Shown in pieces: positions 23,882 through 34,240 of a DNA stretch of 64,000 nucleotides. Where the stretch lies: assembly GCA_030386875.1 (NCBI GenBank), contig CM059571.1:20888355-20952354 (forward strand). Reading direction: 5' to 3'. The DNA is from Morinoia aosen. Taxonomy: Eukaryota; Arthropoda; Malacostraca; Amphipoda; Talitridae. Each line of letters starts with the position of its first letter. The stretch's first letter is position 1. A program made the position numbers and the translations under genes. A model generated the notes under the pieces. It saw only the letters and a list, made by a program, of their open reading frames with translations, was not told the origin of the DNA and searched no databases.

Positions 23882-25358
23882 GATTATTCAAAAGGATTGA
23901 TCTAGCTTCAACGCTATAGAGCAGAGCAGTAGAAAAAAAAGAAGGGAGAGAAGAGAAGAGAAGATAAGAGAAAAAATGAGTAGGGAAGAGAATGAAATAG
24001 AATATAGTAACATATATCATGAACAAATCAACTGATCAAACACTAATCACACATAGAAGAATTAATTACAACAGAGAAGAATTAATAAGTAACACTCGCA
24101 ACCGTGTGCCTCCACGAGCAAGCACGTTTGTTTGTTTTAATGCAAGAATATTTTAGCATTTGTGTGTTGAAATGCTTTCATAACATAATCTTTGAATATT
24201 TTTCAATTTACGTTTCTTTGCTATAGCTTCAAATGAGAAGCTCATATGAGGCAAATTTTTTTCGCAGCGTCAGCAAGACTGGAATCATTCCATGTTATTT
24301 TCTTACCCTGCATTAATCACTTTAATTTAGATAAGGCACTGACTAGGAACAGTATCATAAATACATATCGAAGTCAAAGACATATTTTGACAATGTTTCA
24401 TGAGTTGTACGTATAATTATTTCGTTCATTTATCCTTCCACAGTTTTGATGAGCCCTCGACCCCGGCATGAGGGTCGCGCAAAATTCAGTTATGACTTTA
24501 GTGTTGCACACGAATGAGAATTTTGCAGACGACAATTTCATGTCCAAAATTAAATTGCATTTTGATCCAACATTACGAGGTTGTTCAAGGGGCACGTCAG
24601 GTAGCTGTGGGGAGGAAACAATTATAAATCTTAAAATAGAAATTATTAAGCGTCATGAATGCTTTCGTTCAAATATACTGTATTTTAATCCACACAATAT
24701 TGTTGACTATTATGAGACCTATAGTTGCATTCTTCAGAATTTTGCTTTAATTTATTTCGGATACGTTAAAAGTTACTGGAATAAATCATTAAAATGAAAC
24801 TTTGAATCGATGCTTAATTTGAAACAATTTAAGTGAATACTATAATGCATGCATGATGCACGTTAAATAATATTTTTTAACGCATTTAAATTTTTGACAT
24901 GAGGATGCAGGAGTTTAATTTACTGATTTCTTACAGATGTTTCTAATTTCCACAATATATTTGTTCTATTTGAAGTTAAGCGTCCCACAAATTCTGCAAC
25001 TGAAGATCCGTTATACTCCTTTGCAGCTTCTCGTTCGAAGCTTGTAGCTGTTCACGATCATCCAACAAACTTCAACTCATCCTTCCCAACGATCGCTGAG
25101 CTCCCGTACTTTTTATTGTGTTTCTTCAACAGTGCTTGGAATTGAGTTAATTAGCTTCTAAGTTCACGCCTTCAAAAGTAATTCAATTCATTCACCAGCC
25201 TCAGAAGAGCTCACAATTCACGGTTTCGTTGTGTTTTGTTCCGCTTGATGCAGCGAGCCAACCTCAAGTTCACGTCTTTGAGTTAACCTTGCGGTGGCCG
25301 TCCGCTGTTCCGCGGAACTGGAGAGATGCGCAGTGCGGGGCCCAGCTCCGGCGTGGCC

Positions 25359-25366
25359 TATATAAG
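25359..25366 (+). promoter_or_regulatory. TATA box of the glycine-rich protein gene
   Basis: TATATAAG lies in a GC-rich setting. A start of transcription is expected about 30 bases downstream, where TTCACACT around 25387 resembles an arthropod initiator. The ATG follows at 25473, so the inferred 5' UTR is about 85 bases. The start site is inferred. Confidence 0.8.
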
Positions 25367-25472
25367 CCGGGCCAGCAGACGCTCCTTCACACTCGGGCCA
25401 AAACCTCCACTTGCCTTGCTCCACTTCACTAAGTTGCGCTCTACTGGAATCACACCAATTCTTTACTTGAAA

Positions 25473-25475
25473 ATG
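25473..25475 (+). CDS. Glycine-rich gene coding exon 1 (start codon only)
   Basis: AAAATG is followed directly by the donor GTAAGG. Reading on past the ATG gives no sensible protein, while splicing to 26202 gives a signal peptide. Confidence 0.82.
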
Positions 25476-27665
25476 GTAAGGACCGTAGCTAGTTTACTTT
25501 GATACTTATGGTGTGAATACTCGCGTAAGCGATCGTGGTAAACGTCGTGTGTTTGAAAATTGATTAAGTTATAGGATTCTCGCTTTGTTATAGATAGTAA
25601 GATTTTTTTTGAAAAACGTCAGCAATGTTAACAAATTCTTAATTTTAGTTACTTATTGATACAGTGAGTATTACTAGAACAGTTTTATTGTTTTAAGATA
25701 AAAATATTGATTATTAGACAGCAGTATTATTTATATTATGTCTTGCCCGTAGGTCAATGGACTACTCATCATGATTCAAATCAAATATATTTTTTAACTT
25801 TGCGCCATCAAACGTTTATTATTGTGAGCTGGATGTAATTTTCGGTAAAATCGTTACTTCCTACTTTTCAAAAATAATTCAACGAATTCGTTTTTGAACC
25901 TTTGTTTGATGCTCATTGAAACAGCCCCCAAAACCTCACTTCTTTCTGTGTTCACCGAGGCTCAGAAGTTAAGAGCGTGTACGTTTCATGTGAACTGGCC
26001 GAGGTTTCAAGACTGCGCGGTGCGAGCTCAGTGTCGAAAAAAAAGAACTTGTCATAATTCTTCACTCAACCAAGGAGCATGAAATGGGTATCTACTCAAC
26101 TGGAGAATCCCCTCATTGTGTTCTGGTAGTACGTAAGAAGCATTTGAAGAACTGATGAGTGAGATTACATATAACTTAACAAGAATATATTTCTGTTGCA
26201 GCGTTCCCAGACCATCTTGTTGGTCGCGGTGGTGGCCGTGACGGTTTGCTGTATCCAAGCAAGTGAGTACTGATATGCCCTTTACTTATTTACCTGGCAC
26301 TACAAGCTGTCTATAGTATTTCTTTACCCAACATCATTTGCTGGTAATCTTAGAAATTCTAACAATCACTTTTCTTCCCTTATGTATGTGATATGAAAGA
26401 AGTAGAGAATTTCTGTTGATTTTGTGTGATCAAGTGATTACCTCCAACTTATTTTCTGTTCTTGACCTAAACTCAGCCAACTACGGAGGAAGAGGAGGAG
26501 GTGGTCGGTTCGCCGGTGGTGCTGGGTTCGGTGGCGGCGGAGGAGGGTTCGGGGGCCCCGGAGGCAGCAAAGGTGAGTTCACACACTCGTCTATATTGGG
26601 CAGCTAGGGCGCAAGTATACGTATATTGTTTGTCAATACTCTTATATTCACGTTCCTGAGACACGTGTTATTTAAATTTTGGATTTTGTCACTTAAAACG
26701 TTGGAAGGATCTTCGACCAAACGTACAATAAAATGCAAATTTGAAATTCTAATTTCGTGGAATAAATCCCTTATTCTTCTACAGCTTGTTTGAATAAAAA
26801 ATAGGAGAATATTAAGTTTTCCTCATATTCGATTCTACTAATGGTATAATTAGCAAACCTAAAATCGTATATCGAATCTAATTTTTCTGACTACCACTTC
26901 ATAACTTTTCAGGCTTCGGCGGTGGCGGCGGCGGCCTTGGACTCGGTGGAGGCGGTGGTGGATTTGGCGGCGGTGCAGGCGCCTACAAAGGAGTTTCAGG
27001 CCACGGAGGCGGACTTGGAGGCGGTGGAGGTGGATTTGGAGGCCCTGGAGGTTTTGGCTCAGCTGGCCTGCACTCATCAGGAAGCCACGCAGTGGGAGTT
27101 GGCGGCCCTGGCTTCGGCGCAGGAGGCGGTGGTTTCGGTGCCGGGGGCGGTGGCTTCAAGGGAGGCAGCCTTGGCGGCGGCGGAGGATCCTTCTCGAAAG
27201 GCGGTTGTAAGTAAATCTGCTGGCTACTTTCAGTAGCAGTGATAACGGTAATACGTACAAATTACAATGAACATTTTGGTCGAGCATTAAATAGTGATGA
27301 ATTTTATGCAATTTTAAAATCATTTGAGGAAAAGTTATGGGCACTGTTGTTAACCTCGTTCAAATATTTCGAAGTGAGTTGGATGATTTATCAGTCATAG
27401 ACTCGACCCTGCAATGAATGACGAATGTGAAACTATTAATACTTTTGATCCGGAACATAACAACGTTCTCTCTCAATTGTGGCCGCAAAAGGGGAATGTG
27501 CTATCGATTTTTTATTTACAGTTCAATAATTATATAAATGCCACAAAAAATAGACATGAATTCTCTAAATGCTTCGTTGATAATATACCTGACAATCATA
27601 TATGCGCTTGAATGGGAAAACTCACTATTTACGGTTATCATTTTTCATTTACAGATGGCAAATAA
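25473..27665 (+). CDS. Secreted glycine-rich (cuticle-like) protein, five coding exons, complete
   Basis: Exons are 25473-25475 (ATG only), 26202-26262, 26477-26572, 26913-27206 and 27655-27665. All borders are GT/AG and all phases join. The product is about 154 residues. Residues 1-21 form a signal peptide (basic start, core LLVAVVAVTV, then CCIQA with cleavage likely after the Ala). The mature part starts TNYGGRGGGG and is almost wholly GGGGGGFGG-type repeats, with a short less-repetitive window (FGSAGLHSSGSHAVGVGGP), ending FSKGGYGK. A TATA box at 25359 supports a strongly expressed gene. Arthropod cuticle genes often split the signal peptide with an early intron, which fits. Glycine-rich cuticle protein is the likeliest role. 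A glycine-rich antimicrobial or silk-like peptide is possible, because composition alone does not decide function. Glycine-coding frames on both strands give misleading open frames here. Confidence 0.85.
26202..26262 (+). CDS. Glycine-rich gene coding exon 2 (signal peptide)
   Basis: The acceptor follows TTTCTGTTGCAG and the donor is GTGAGT at 26263. It encodes RSQTILLVAVVAVTVCCIQA plus the first base of a Thr codon. Confidence 0.85.
26477..26572 (+). CDS. Glycine-rich gene coding exon 3
   Basis: The acceptor is ACTCAG and the donor GTGAGT at 26573. It encodes NYGGRGGGGRFAGGAGFGGG and on to GGPGGSK, ending after one base of a Gly codon. Confidence 0.85.
26913..27206 (+). CDS. Glycine-rich gene coding exon 4 (main repeat)
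   Basis: The acceptor follows ACTTTTCAG and the donor is GTAAGT at 27207. It is 97 full codons, dominated by GGGGGG(F/L) blocks and ending GGSFSKGG plus one base. Reading through the donor would end the protein at once (Cys-Lys-stop). Confidence 0.86.
27655..27665 (+). CDS. Glycine-rich gene last coding exon
   Basis: The acceptor follows TTTCATTTACAG. It completes a Tyr codon, then Gly-Lys-stop, giving the tail GGYGK. It is very short, but acceptor quality and phase both fit. AATAAA at 27661-27666 overlaps the stop and is probably too close to be the polyadenylation signal. Confidence 0.75.
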
Positions 27666-28640
27666 ACAACCATGGTGAACCTTTCACGGATGGATAGAAT
27701 TAAGAAAAAAATCGAACTATGAACATCGTTCACTGAACAAACAAAAAATTGTGCGGCGAAAATATTCCAGTATTCGGTTACTTTACCAGCGTGGAACACG
27801 GAACTTGCCTTTTGCCTCTGGCGTTGGCAAATGAAGTTAAGAAGCAGGACGTCACCAACACGTTTGAGAAGGTCTTCAAACTTGGGAGAACATCTATTGT
27901 TCCTTCAACTTTGTTATGGATTCTATATCAAACTACCTGAGCCTCTCATCATGAGATGTAGGATTGCATGTCAAAAACTAAAATGCACCTTGGAACAATA
28001 TTTACCGGCGATTTGTAATTCCAGGTTGCAGTATTTGTGTAAAATCGATCTCCAAATTGTTCGGTGGAAACTCACCCACTCTTTAGTGGCTCAGCTCAAG
28101 CATTCTAAGGGCATCTAACTAGTAAGAGCGCCAATCCTGAGAAATGTACGTCTTTGTGTTAGAGTGACACTTCCTATTTCACTTATTCACCTACCAGTCA
28201 AACATTTTGTATTTTTATACATTACAAGTTTGTTTGAACACGAAAAGATAGCACGAATGAGAATTGACAACTGCTCTTTATTTTATATTTTTCATGTTAG
28301 TGGTTAGAATTTGTTCGATTTCCTGAGGTAGGAGTGCTAAGTTTTTACGTAAAGTAAAAATGACCTCATATTTTCTTGCCATTATTGTGTAGAAGGGCAT
28401 AATCCTGTTTTTATGTTTTTAATACATTGGTTATATAAATCCCTTTTTCAATTTCCTTCGATAATTTCGGACTTGACGAGTAGAACTTTTTTACATATCA
28501 TCGCATATCGACGCGACAGTGGTGAAAATTTCAGGGCTATGAAAACTGGCTTAAATTGCAATGATTTTTATCAGAGTTGAAATACTACACTTGATTAGTA
28601 ATGAGATTCACTGAGCAGATTCTTTGAAATTTCCTGTGTA
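27666..28640. other. Probable 3' UTR and flank of the glycine-rich gene
   Basis: Two overlapping open frames (27749-27940, 27831-28118) have no recognisable protein content. No clear polyadenylation site was identified. Confidence 0.45.
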
Positions 28641-28682
28641 GATGTGACATGGCACCAGACAACCATGGAGCCCCTTCTGCGC

Positions 28683-29456
28683 GGGTGTCCCACAAAAATG
28701 TCCCCGACTTCTTAATTGATTATATCTCCACTTTAAATTGACATATTTGAATCGTCATTTTTTCACAATGTAGCAAATTTTGTTTCCTTTTTGAATAATT
28801 TAAGTTTTTGAAAAATAGGTTGAATAACCACTTTACCATCATCGATTTACTGAAAGAGGCAAAAAAACTATTTGTTCAAACGAAAAGTCTTAAAAACAAC
28901 GCTGGCGTTCTTCTTCAGTTCTCAATACCTACTGTTGAAAATAACTTCAAAACGATGTCTCCTATATACAACCAAGTACATGTATCACCTCCATCATTAA
29001 TAATTCTTCGACAACGAAATGAAAAAGTGTTTCAAGAACTGAAAGAAAACGGTGAAATATTTCGCACAACTCTTCCTTCAATGGTGGCTAGAAGTAATAC
29101 TTGCCTTGAGAGAAATGGCGAGCATGTGGAAGGATCCTAAATTACTTTATTCATTTAAATGTTATTTAAGGTAATGGTTTTTTACTCTTTAAAATTTTGG
29201 TTTGTTCATATTTTTGGAAAGTACAAAATATGGAAGAATATCAAAATTGTTTTAAAAGCTTCTCCTTTGAACAATTAGTTTTTATCCCTTTCAGTAAATC
29301 GATCATTGTAAAGTTGTCATTAAACAGATTTTAAAAATTTAAATTATTCGGAAAGGAAACAAAATTTACTACAGTGGGAAAAAAACTAAAATGTGTGAAT
29401 TTAAAGCGGGAGTATAATCCATTAAAAATTCGGAGACATTGTTGTTAAAAACTCGG
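28683..29456. mobile_element. Mariner-like element with about 230-bp inverted repeats and a degenerate core
   Basis: The left arm starts GGGTGTCCCACAAAAATGTC. The reverse complement of the right end carries the same order of blocks (ATGTC-CCGA, TTAAT-GATTATA-CTCC, CTTTAAATT, AAATTTTGTTTCCTTT, GATTTACTGAAAG, TTGTTCAAA). The arms span roughly 28683-28915 and 29225-29456 and look about three-quarters identical. The core has an open frame (28808-29140) whose end, ARSNTCLERNGEHVEG, resembles mariner transposase C-termini (NGGHFE type). A 22-bp direct repeat (GTGACATGGCNCCAGACAAC) lies just outside at 28644-28665 and 29468-29489. It is non-autonomous or a decayed deletion copy. Confidence 0.65.
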
Positions 29457-29519
29457 TATAAGTGGCAGTGACATGGCTCCAGACAACCAGGACCACCTAC
29501 AAAATTAGTGGCTGTGACA

Positions 29520-29995
29520 TGACACCTCAAAAACGACGCCATAACGTCCCTCCCTGCTGGTGTGAAGAGAGAGTCAGGCATCGAAAAGGGGATGTAAACT
29601 TCGATAATGGAAAAGAAAGCAGAAAAATTAGAGATGAAAGATTCACAGAAAGAGAGAAATAAGAGACAGAGAGAACTGAGAGATAGAGAGAGCTTCCTTC
29701 ACTCCATTATCTCTATCAACATGGGGACAATAATGATTAACTGAACGATTCAATCATTTTATTTAAAGTAACACTGAGTTGATAAAAAATGTGAATGAGT
29801 GCGCAACATAACTCAATCAAATAATTAATGTGAGACCCCAGAAACAATCGATCGTCAAAAACATGAACACAGCCTAAAGAGGAATTTGACACATCATATT
29901 TACATAGATCACCACGTTATTACTTGAACACCAAACGCTCTCTCTGCTTGAAGAGCCGTAATTCTCGAAAAATATACGCTTAATTCAACAAATAC
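29520..29995 (+). repeat. Dispersed repeat D2, copy 1
   Basis: It matches 37310-37860 in the same orientation through many blocks: AGAGTCAGG, GAAATAAGAG, GACAATAA, TTTATTTAAAGT, AATGAGTGCGCAACATA, CCCAGAAACAAT, AGAGGAATTTG and GAAGAGCCGT. It has no coding content and is rich in GAGA motifs. Confidence 0.85.
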
Positions 29996-30232
29996 ACGCT
30001 ACAAATACAGGGAAATCGCAGGGACGTTTGTAAATGATACGTGTACAAAACTATTTCTTTTTCTAAATAAAGCATCACTGCAGTTAAAAATAAGGGTATC
30101 AAAAAATCTTATTATCTGACATCCGCACTGATCAGACGTTATTAAGTTCATGAAATTCATTTCAGTTTATAATATAAGGAAGCTCAATTCCGCTCTCAGT
30201 TCCATGAGATTCAATACCTTGATTTACACTCT

Positions 30233-31401
30233 TAATTAGAATGCGACCGTGAAGAAGTGTGTGTTTCTTATATTGACCAAAAAAAACTAACTCTCTTACT
30301 ATTGCTTGATCTCTCCAAAGCTTTTGACAGTGTTGAGCATAAGAAACTTCTACAAAAAATTTCAAACCTCAGAATAGACACTCAGTGGTTTGAAAGCTAC
30401 CTACTAAACCGCTCTCATGCAGCGTGCTTGAATAACAAAATGTCATCATTCATACCAAATAATTTTGGCGTTCCTCAAGGTTCAATCATCGGCCCGCTCC
30501 TATTTTCAATTTTCATCAATGATTTCCCCACCATGCCGGCAAACACAAAAATCCAATGTATGCTGATGACGTACAAATTGCCATGACAAGTTCAACAGCG
30601 GATTTAAAAGAAACACAAGCCAACGCTGAAAACTTTCTGAGAAATCTGAAATTGTGGTATGACCATAATGGCCTCAAACTTAATGCAAGTAAAACGCAAT
30701 GTATTATTTTTGAATCACAGAATGCGACTGAAAATTTACCACCATTCAAGCTAACATTTGGAGACGAAACAATTGAACCAGTAGATAAGGTAAAAAATCT
30801 GGGTGTTTTGTTTGACAAAAATATGACTTTCAATTCACACGTAGAAACAATGTGCAACAAAATTAACGGAACCTTAATGTTCTTTCATCGCATTAAGAAC
30901 ACACTTGACGAAAAATCTAGATTATTAGTGATTCAGTCTTTAGTTTTATCGCGTCTGGACTACTGCAGTCTTGTGTGGGGAGATTTACCTCAATGTCGTC
31001 AGGAAGAGTTGCAAAAATGTCTAAACTTCGCCGCTAAAGTAGTATGCAAAGGAAATGTCAATAAATACGATCATGTCACCCCTCTTTTAAGAAAACTCGA
31101 CTGGATCCCACTACCGAACAGATTCATGATCCAAAAAGCTCGACGGGTGTTCTCCTCTTTGTACCTCCCCCAAAGTAATGCAGAGGTGTTAAAATTTCTT
31201 CCGTCTAATTTCCTAAACAAAAACCCAAATCGGAGGAATGACGTTTTAGTCAGTTACCGTTCATCTAACGTGGGACAAAAAAATCTTTCAGTTTCTGGAG
31301 CTTTTTTTTGGAACAAGCTTCCCAAGCATATCAAAAACTCTAAAACTGTAAAAGAGTTTAGAGTAAATGTGTCACATTATTTTGCATCTCTGTCATAGGG
31401 C
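30233..31401 (+). pseudogene. Non-LTR retrotransposon reverse transcriptase, 3' part, frameshifted
   Basis: The first frame (to about 30555) carries LLLLDLSKAFDSVEHKKLL (catalytic motif A) and NNFGVPQGSIIGPLLFSIFI (motif B). A shift of one frame falls just at the YADD box (30556 onward), after which 280 residues run open. They include LNASKTQCI, VKNLGVLFDKNM, SLVLSRLDYCSLVWGDLP, HVTPLLRKLDWIPL and GAFFWNKLPKHI, the usual tail of Jockey/CR1-type elements, ending in TAG at 31399. The endonuclease domain and 5' end are missing. The long intact frame suggests a fairly recent insertion. Confidence 0.9.
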
Positions 31402-31984
31402 CTGCAGCATTTTGGTGTGAATTTCCCATCTACCAGAAATTTTAATTTTCCTAAAATTTCTGTTAGAAAATCAGAAACTATTACATTCTACGTTTGCTAA
31501 GCCATTCGTATATTCATCTTACTTATCTCTGTCGACAATAATGAACACCACAGTCGTCAGTTCAATGCAGCAGAACGAACGTTTTTTCCATAATGAGGAG
31601 TATTTCCTCATCTTTATATTGTTATTTTATTATTTTTTTTCTCTTTTCTGGATTAATATTTAACGTCCGTATGACAAACATACCCTGAAATACATTTTGT
31701 ATGTACACCAATATACAGGTTTATAGATGTGAGGGTTGCGCAAAGTTTTTAATGAACTAAATTTTGGCTAACGTTGTCTCGCTATTTCAAAATCATTCTC
31801 GATGATGTTTTCCATCGATTTCGCCTGAGCTGGGGGGAGGTGGTAATTTGAGCATTTCATTTAGTCTTTTTATATTTTTCCGTGCTTTCAGCGCACACTA
31901 GCACTGAAATTTCAAATCGAAAAAAACTCTAAATTTCTGTAATTAAAATTATCACTTTGAACCATTGCTTAATCTACCTATATG

Positions 31985-33430
31985 TGCCAAATTTTGTAAA
32001 TATTCGCCACTCAGATGTGATATCCGGCCACAATGTTACTCCATTTTATCCCATGTACACATGTCCGTATAATGCTGAAGAGTTGTGTTGTTTCTTGACT
32101 GTAACCTGAGTTTTCTTAAGAATTTCTATCAATAAATTAGAAACCAGTTCATTTTTACGTTTTTCAAAGTCTTCTTTTCTCTATAGTTATTTTTTTCCGA
32201 ATAATTTCTTAGGATTACAGTGACCTCAACTGTCATTTTCGGTGTAGCAGATGGTAGGTTGTTTTTATCTTTTTATTTTTTATTCTATAAATGTATTTTA
32301 TTTGCTTATATTTCATTTTCAATAAGTAATATATATTAATATGTGTGTGTACGTATGTAGGTATATTTATATATCTACATAAATAGATATACATGTTTCT
32401 ATTTCATTTCTTTACGCAAAATCCATCCGTTAATACATTTATTGCACTAGCGAAATGATTCAAAAATAGATCTATCACTTCCCCTGTGAATCGGATTAAT
32501 GACAAATACCATTAATGAAATAAAGCGCAATTTGAACATATAAATCGTGGTAAAATTATCTTTCTGTCCGTATGTTGTACAAGCTATGAATTTTGATGTT
32601 GAGTATATGTTTGTTTACGCATTTTTGCCAAAATTTTGTAGATATTTGTCAATCATGAGTGCATGGTAACCGGCTTATACTGTACCTCCATTTTATTCCA
32701 TGTGCCCATGTCCGCATGATGTCGCAGAGAATATCGAGAAGATATGAAATATGTTTTTTTGTTGTTGTTGTTGTTCCTCGGCGGTAACTTGAATTTTCTT
32801 AAAATTTCTTTTAGGAAATTAAAAAAACGATTCCATTTTACGTTTTCGCAAGTCCTTTTTCAATTCCTTATTTTTCCTCAGGTTATTTCTTACGATTCAT
32901 CAGAGCTTTGGCTGTCATTTTAAATATAGAAAGAGCAAGATTATTTTTCATGTTTATTAGCATTTCTCTTACATTCATTTTCAATACGTATATATACATG
33001 AAAATGTGTGTTAGTAGGTTCATGGGTGTGTATGTGTGAGCAAGCAAACATGAATATCTATGTATCAGTGTACACATGCACACGTTTCGTACATATATAT
33101 GTAATAAGCACATGCACATATATATGTTTCTATTTTCTACTTTTTGCGTAAAAAGCAAAACCTCATGACACATTACATTTTACCTAAGGCTCTGCGATCA
33201 GTTAACACTGAACCAAATTCCAGAAATAAACAAATTGATTGCGCTTGCTTAATGATTTATAAATCGATCTATCACGGCCCCGAACGGCATTTCTGTGAAT
33301 AGAAGAAATTAAAAGTATAAACAGATAAATGAAATAAAGCGCTCGTGCAAAAATTATCTTTATATTTGTGTGCTGAACAAGCCATGCATTTCATTTTTGA
33401 GTGTAAGTTTGTTTACGCATTTCTATTTGT
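31985..33430. repeat. Two diverged tandem copies of a roughly 650-800 bp unit
   Basis: Blocks recur in the same order: AAATTTTGTARATATT (about 31988 and 32631), CTCCATTTTAT-CCATGT (about 32038 and 32684), TTTTCTTAA-AATTTCT (about 32111 and 32794), TTTCTATTT (about 32396 and 33126), TGAAATAAAGCGC (about 32517 and 33330) and TTTGTTTACGCATTT. TA/TG-rich microsatellite sits inside each copy. A weaker block match near 31443 hints at a third. Confidence 0.7.
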
Positions 33431-33445
33431 GCGTGCTGTGTTGCG

Positions 33446-33661
33446 CGATGTTCTTTATAAATTACTTCGTGACTAACCAATACTTGATTGTCATCTACGA
33501 TGGTGTTTCAATCTGCTCCGGTATAGCGTTTTTGTCTTTTTCCTACTTCGATGTTCTTTATAAATTACTTCATGACTAACCTTTTCTCAATACTTGATTG
33601 TCATTTACGATGGGGTTTCAATCTGCTTCCGTATAGCGTTTTTTGTCCTTTTCCTACTTCG
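33446..33661. repeat. Tandem duplication, about 103 bp
   Basis: CGATGTTCTTTATAAATTAC starts at 33446 and again at 33549. Both copies continue through CTTGATTGTCAT, ACGATGG, TTTCAATCTGCT and GTATAGCGTTTT to TTCCTACTTCG. Confidence 0.93.
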
Positions 33662-33734
33662 ATAATTTCAACTAAGAACTTGGGAGTTTCGAATAATTCC
33701 TTATCAGTATTCGAATTATTTACAAGTTGTTAGC

Positions 33735-33766
33735 CATCTCTTGGAATATAAAATATCCAAGAGATG
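33735..33766. repeat. Perfect hairpin, 11-bp arms
   Basis: CATCTCTTGGA at 33735-33745 is the reverse complement of 33756-33766. Confidence 0.85.
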
Positions 33767-33805
33767 ATATTTTTCATTTCTCATTCAACTACCCTTGACA
33801 GAGTT

Positions 33806-34240
33806 AGACTATTAGCGCGCCATGTATGGTTTGTCTATTAGTACGCCTCGTATATTTTGTCTATTAATATGCCTCGTATGGTCTATCTATTTGTACACCT
33901 CTGATATTTTGTCTCTTATAGTACACCTCGTATAGTTTGCCTATTATTATGCCTCGTATGGCTTATCTATTTGTACATCTCGGATGGTTTGTCAATTAGT
34001 TCTCCTCGTATGGAACTTTTGTTAGACTATTAGCACGCCACGTATGGTTTGTCTATTAGTACGCCCTCGTATATTTTGTCCATTAATATGCCTCGTATGG
34101 TCTATCTATTTGTACACCTCTGATAGTTTGTTTATTAGTACACCTCGTATAGTTTGTCAATTATTATGCCTCGTATGGCTTTTCTATTTGTACACTTCTG
34201 ATGGTTTGTCAATTAGTACTCCTCGTATGGAACTTTTGTT
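33806..34240. repeat. Minisatellite with 218-bp higher-order period
   Basis: Subunits of about 28-31 bases (GTCTATTAGTACGCCTCGTA type) repeat. The whole block starting AGACTATTAGC at 33806 is repeated from 34024 in the same subunit order, giving two higher-order units. Confidence 0.9.

Larger units (their letters stand above)
18716..25350. other. Intergenic AT-rich DNA, no gene recognised
   Basis: It contains three hairpins (18988-19010, 21324-21353, 23851-23881), a purine-rich GAAGA tract (about 23931-24000) and scattered TTAGG-like words near 19058-19110 and 19440-19520. The short open frames (20112-20345, 22514-22782, 24468-24797) show no family features or plausible exon borders. Confidence 0.5.

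Noticed and set aside
26859-27236. Open frames rich in Ala/Glu/Val (plus) and Arg/His/Leu (minus) over the glycine-rich exon
   Set aside because: They are off-frame readings of GGN-rich DNA. Splice phases and the signal peptide fix the glycine frame.
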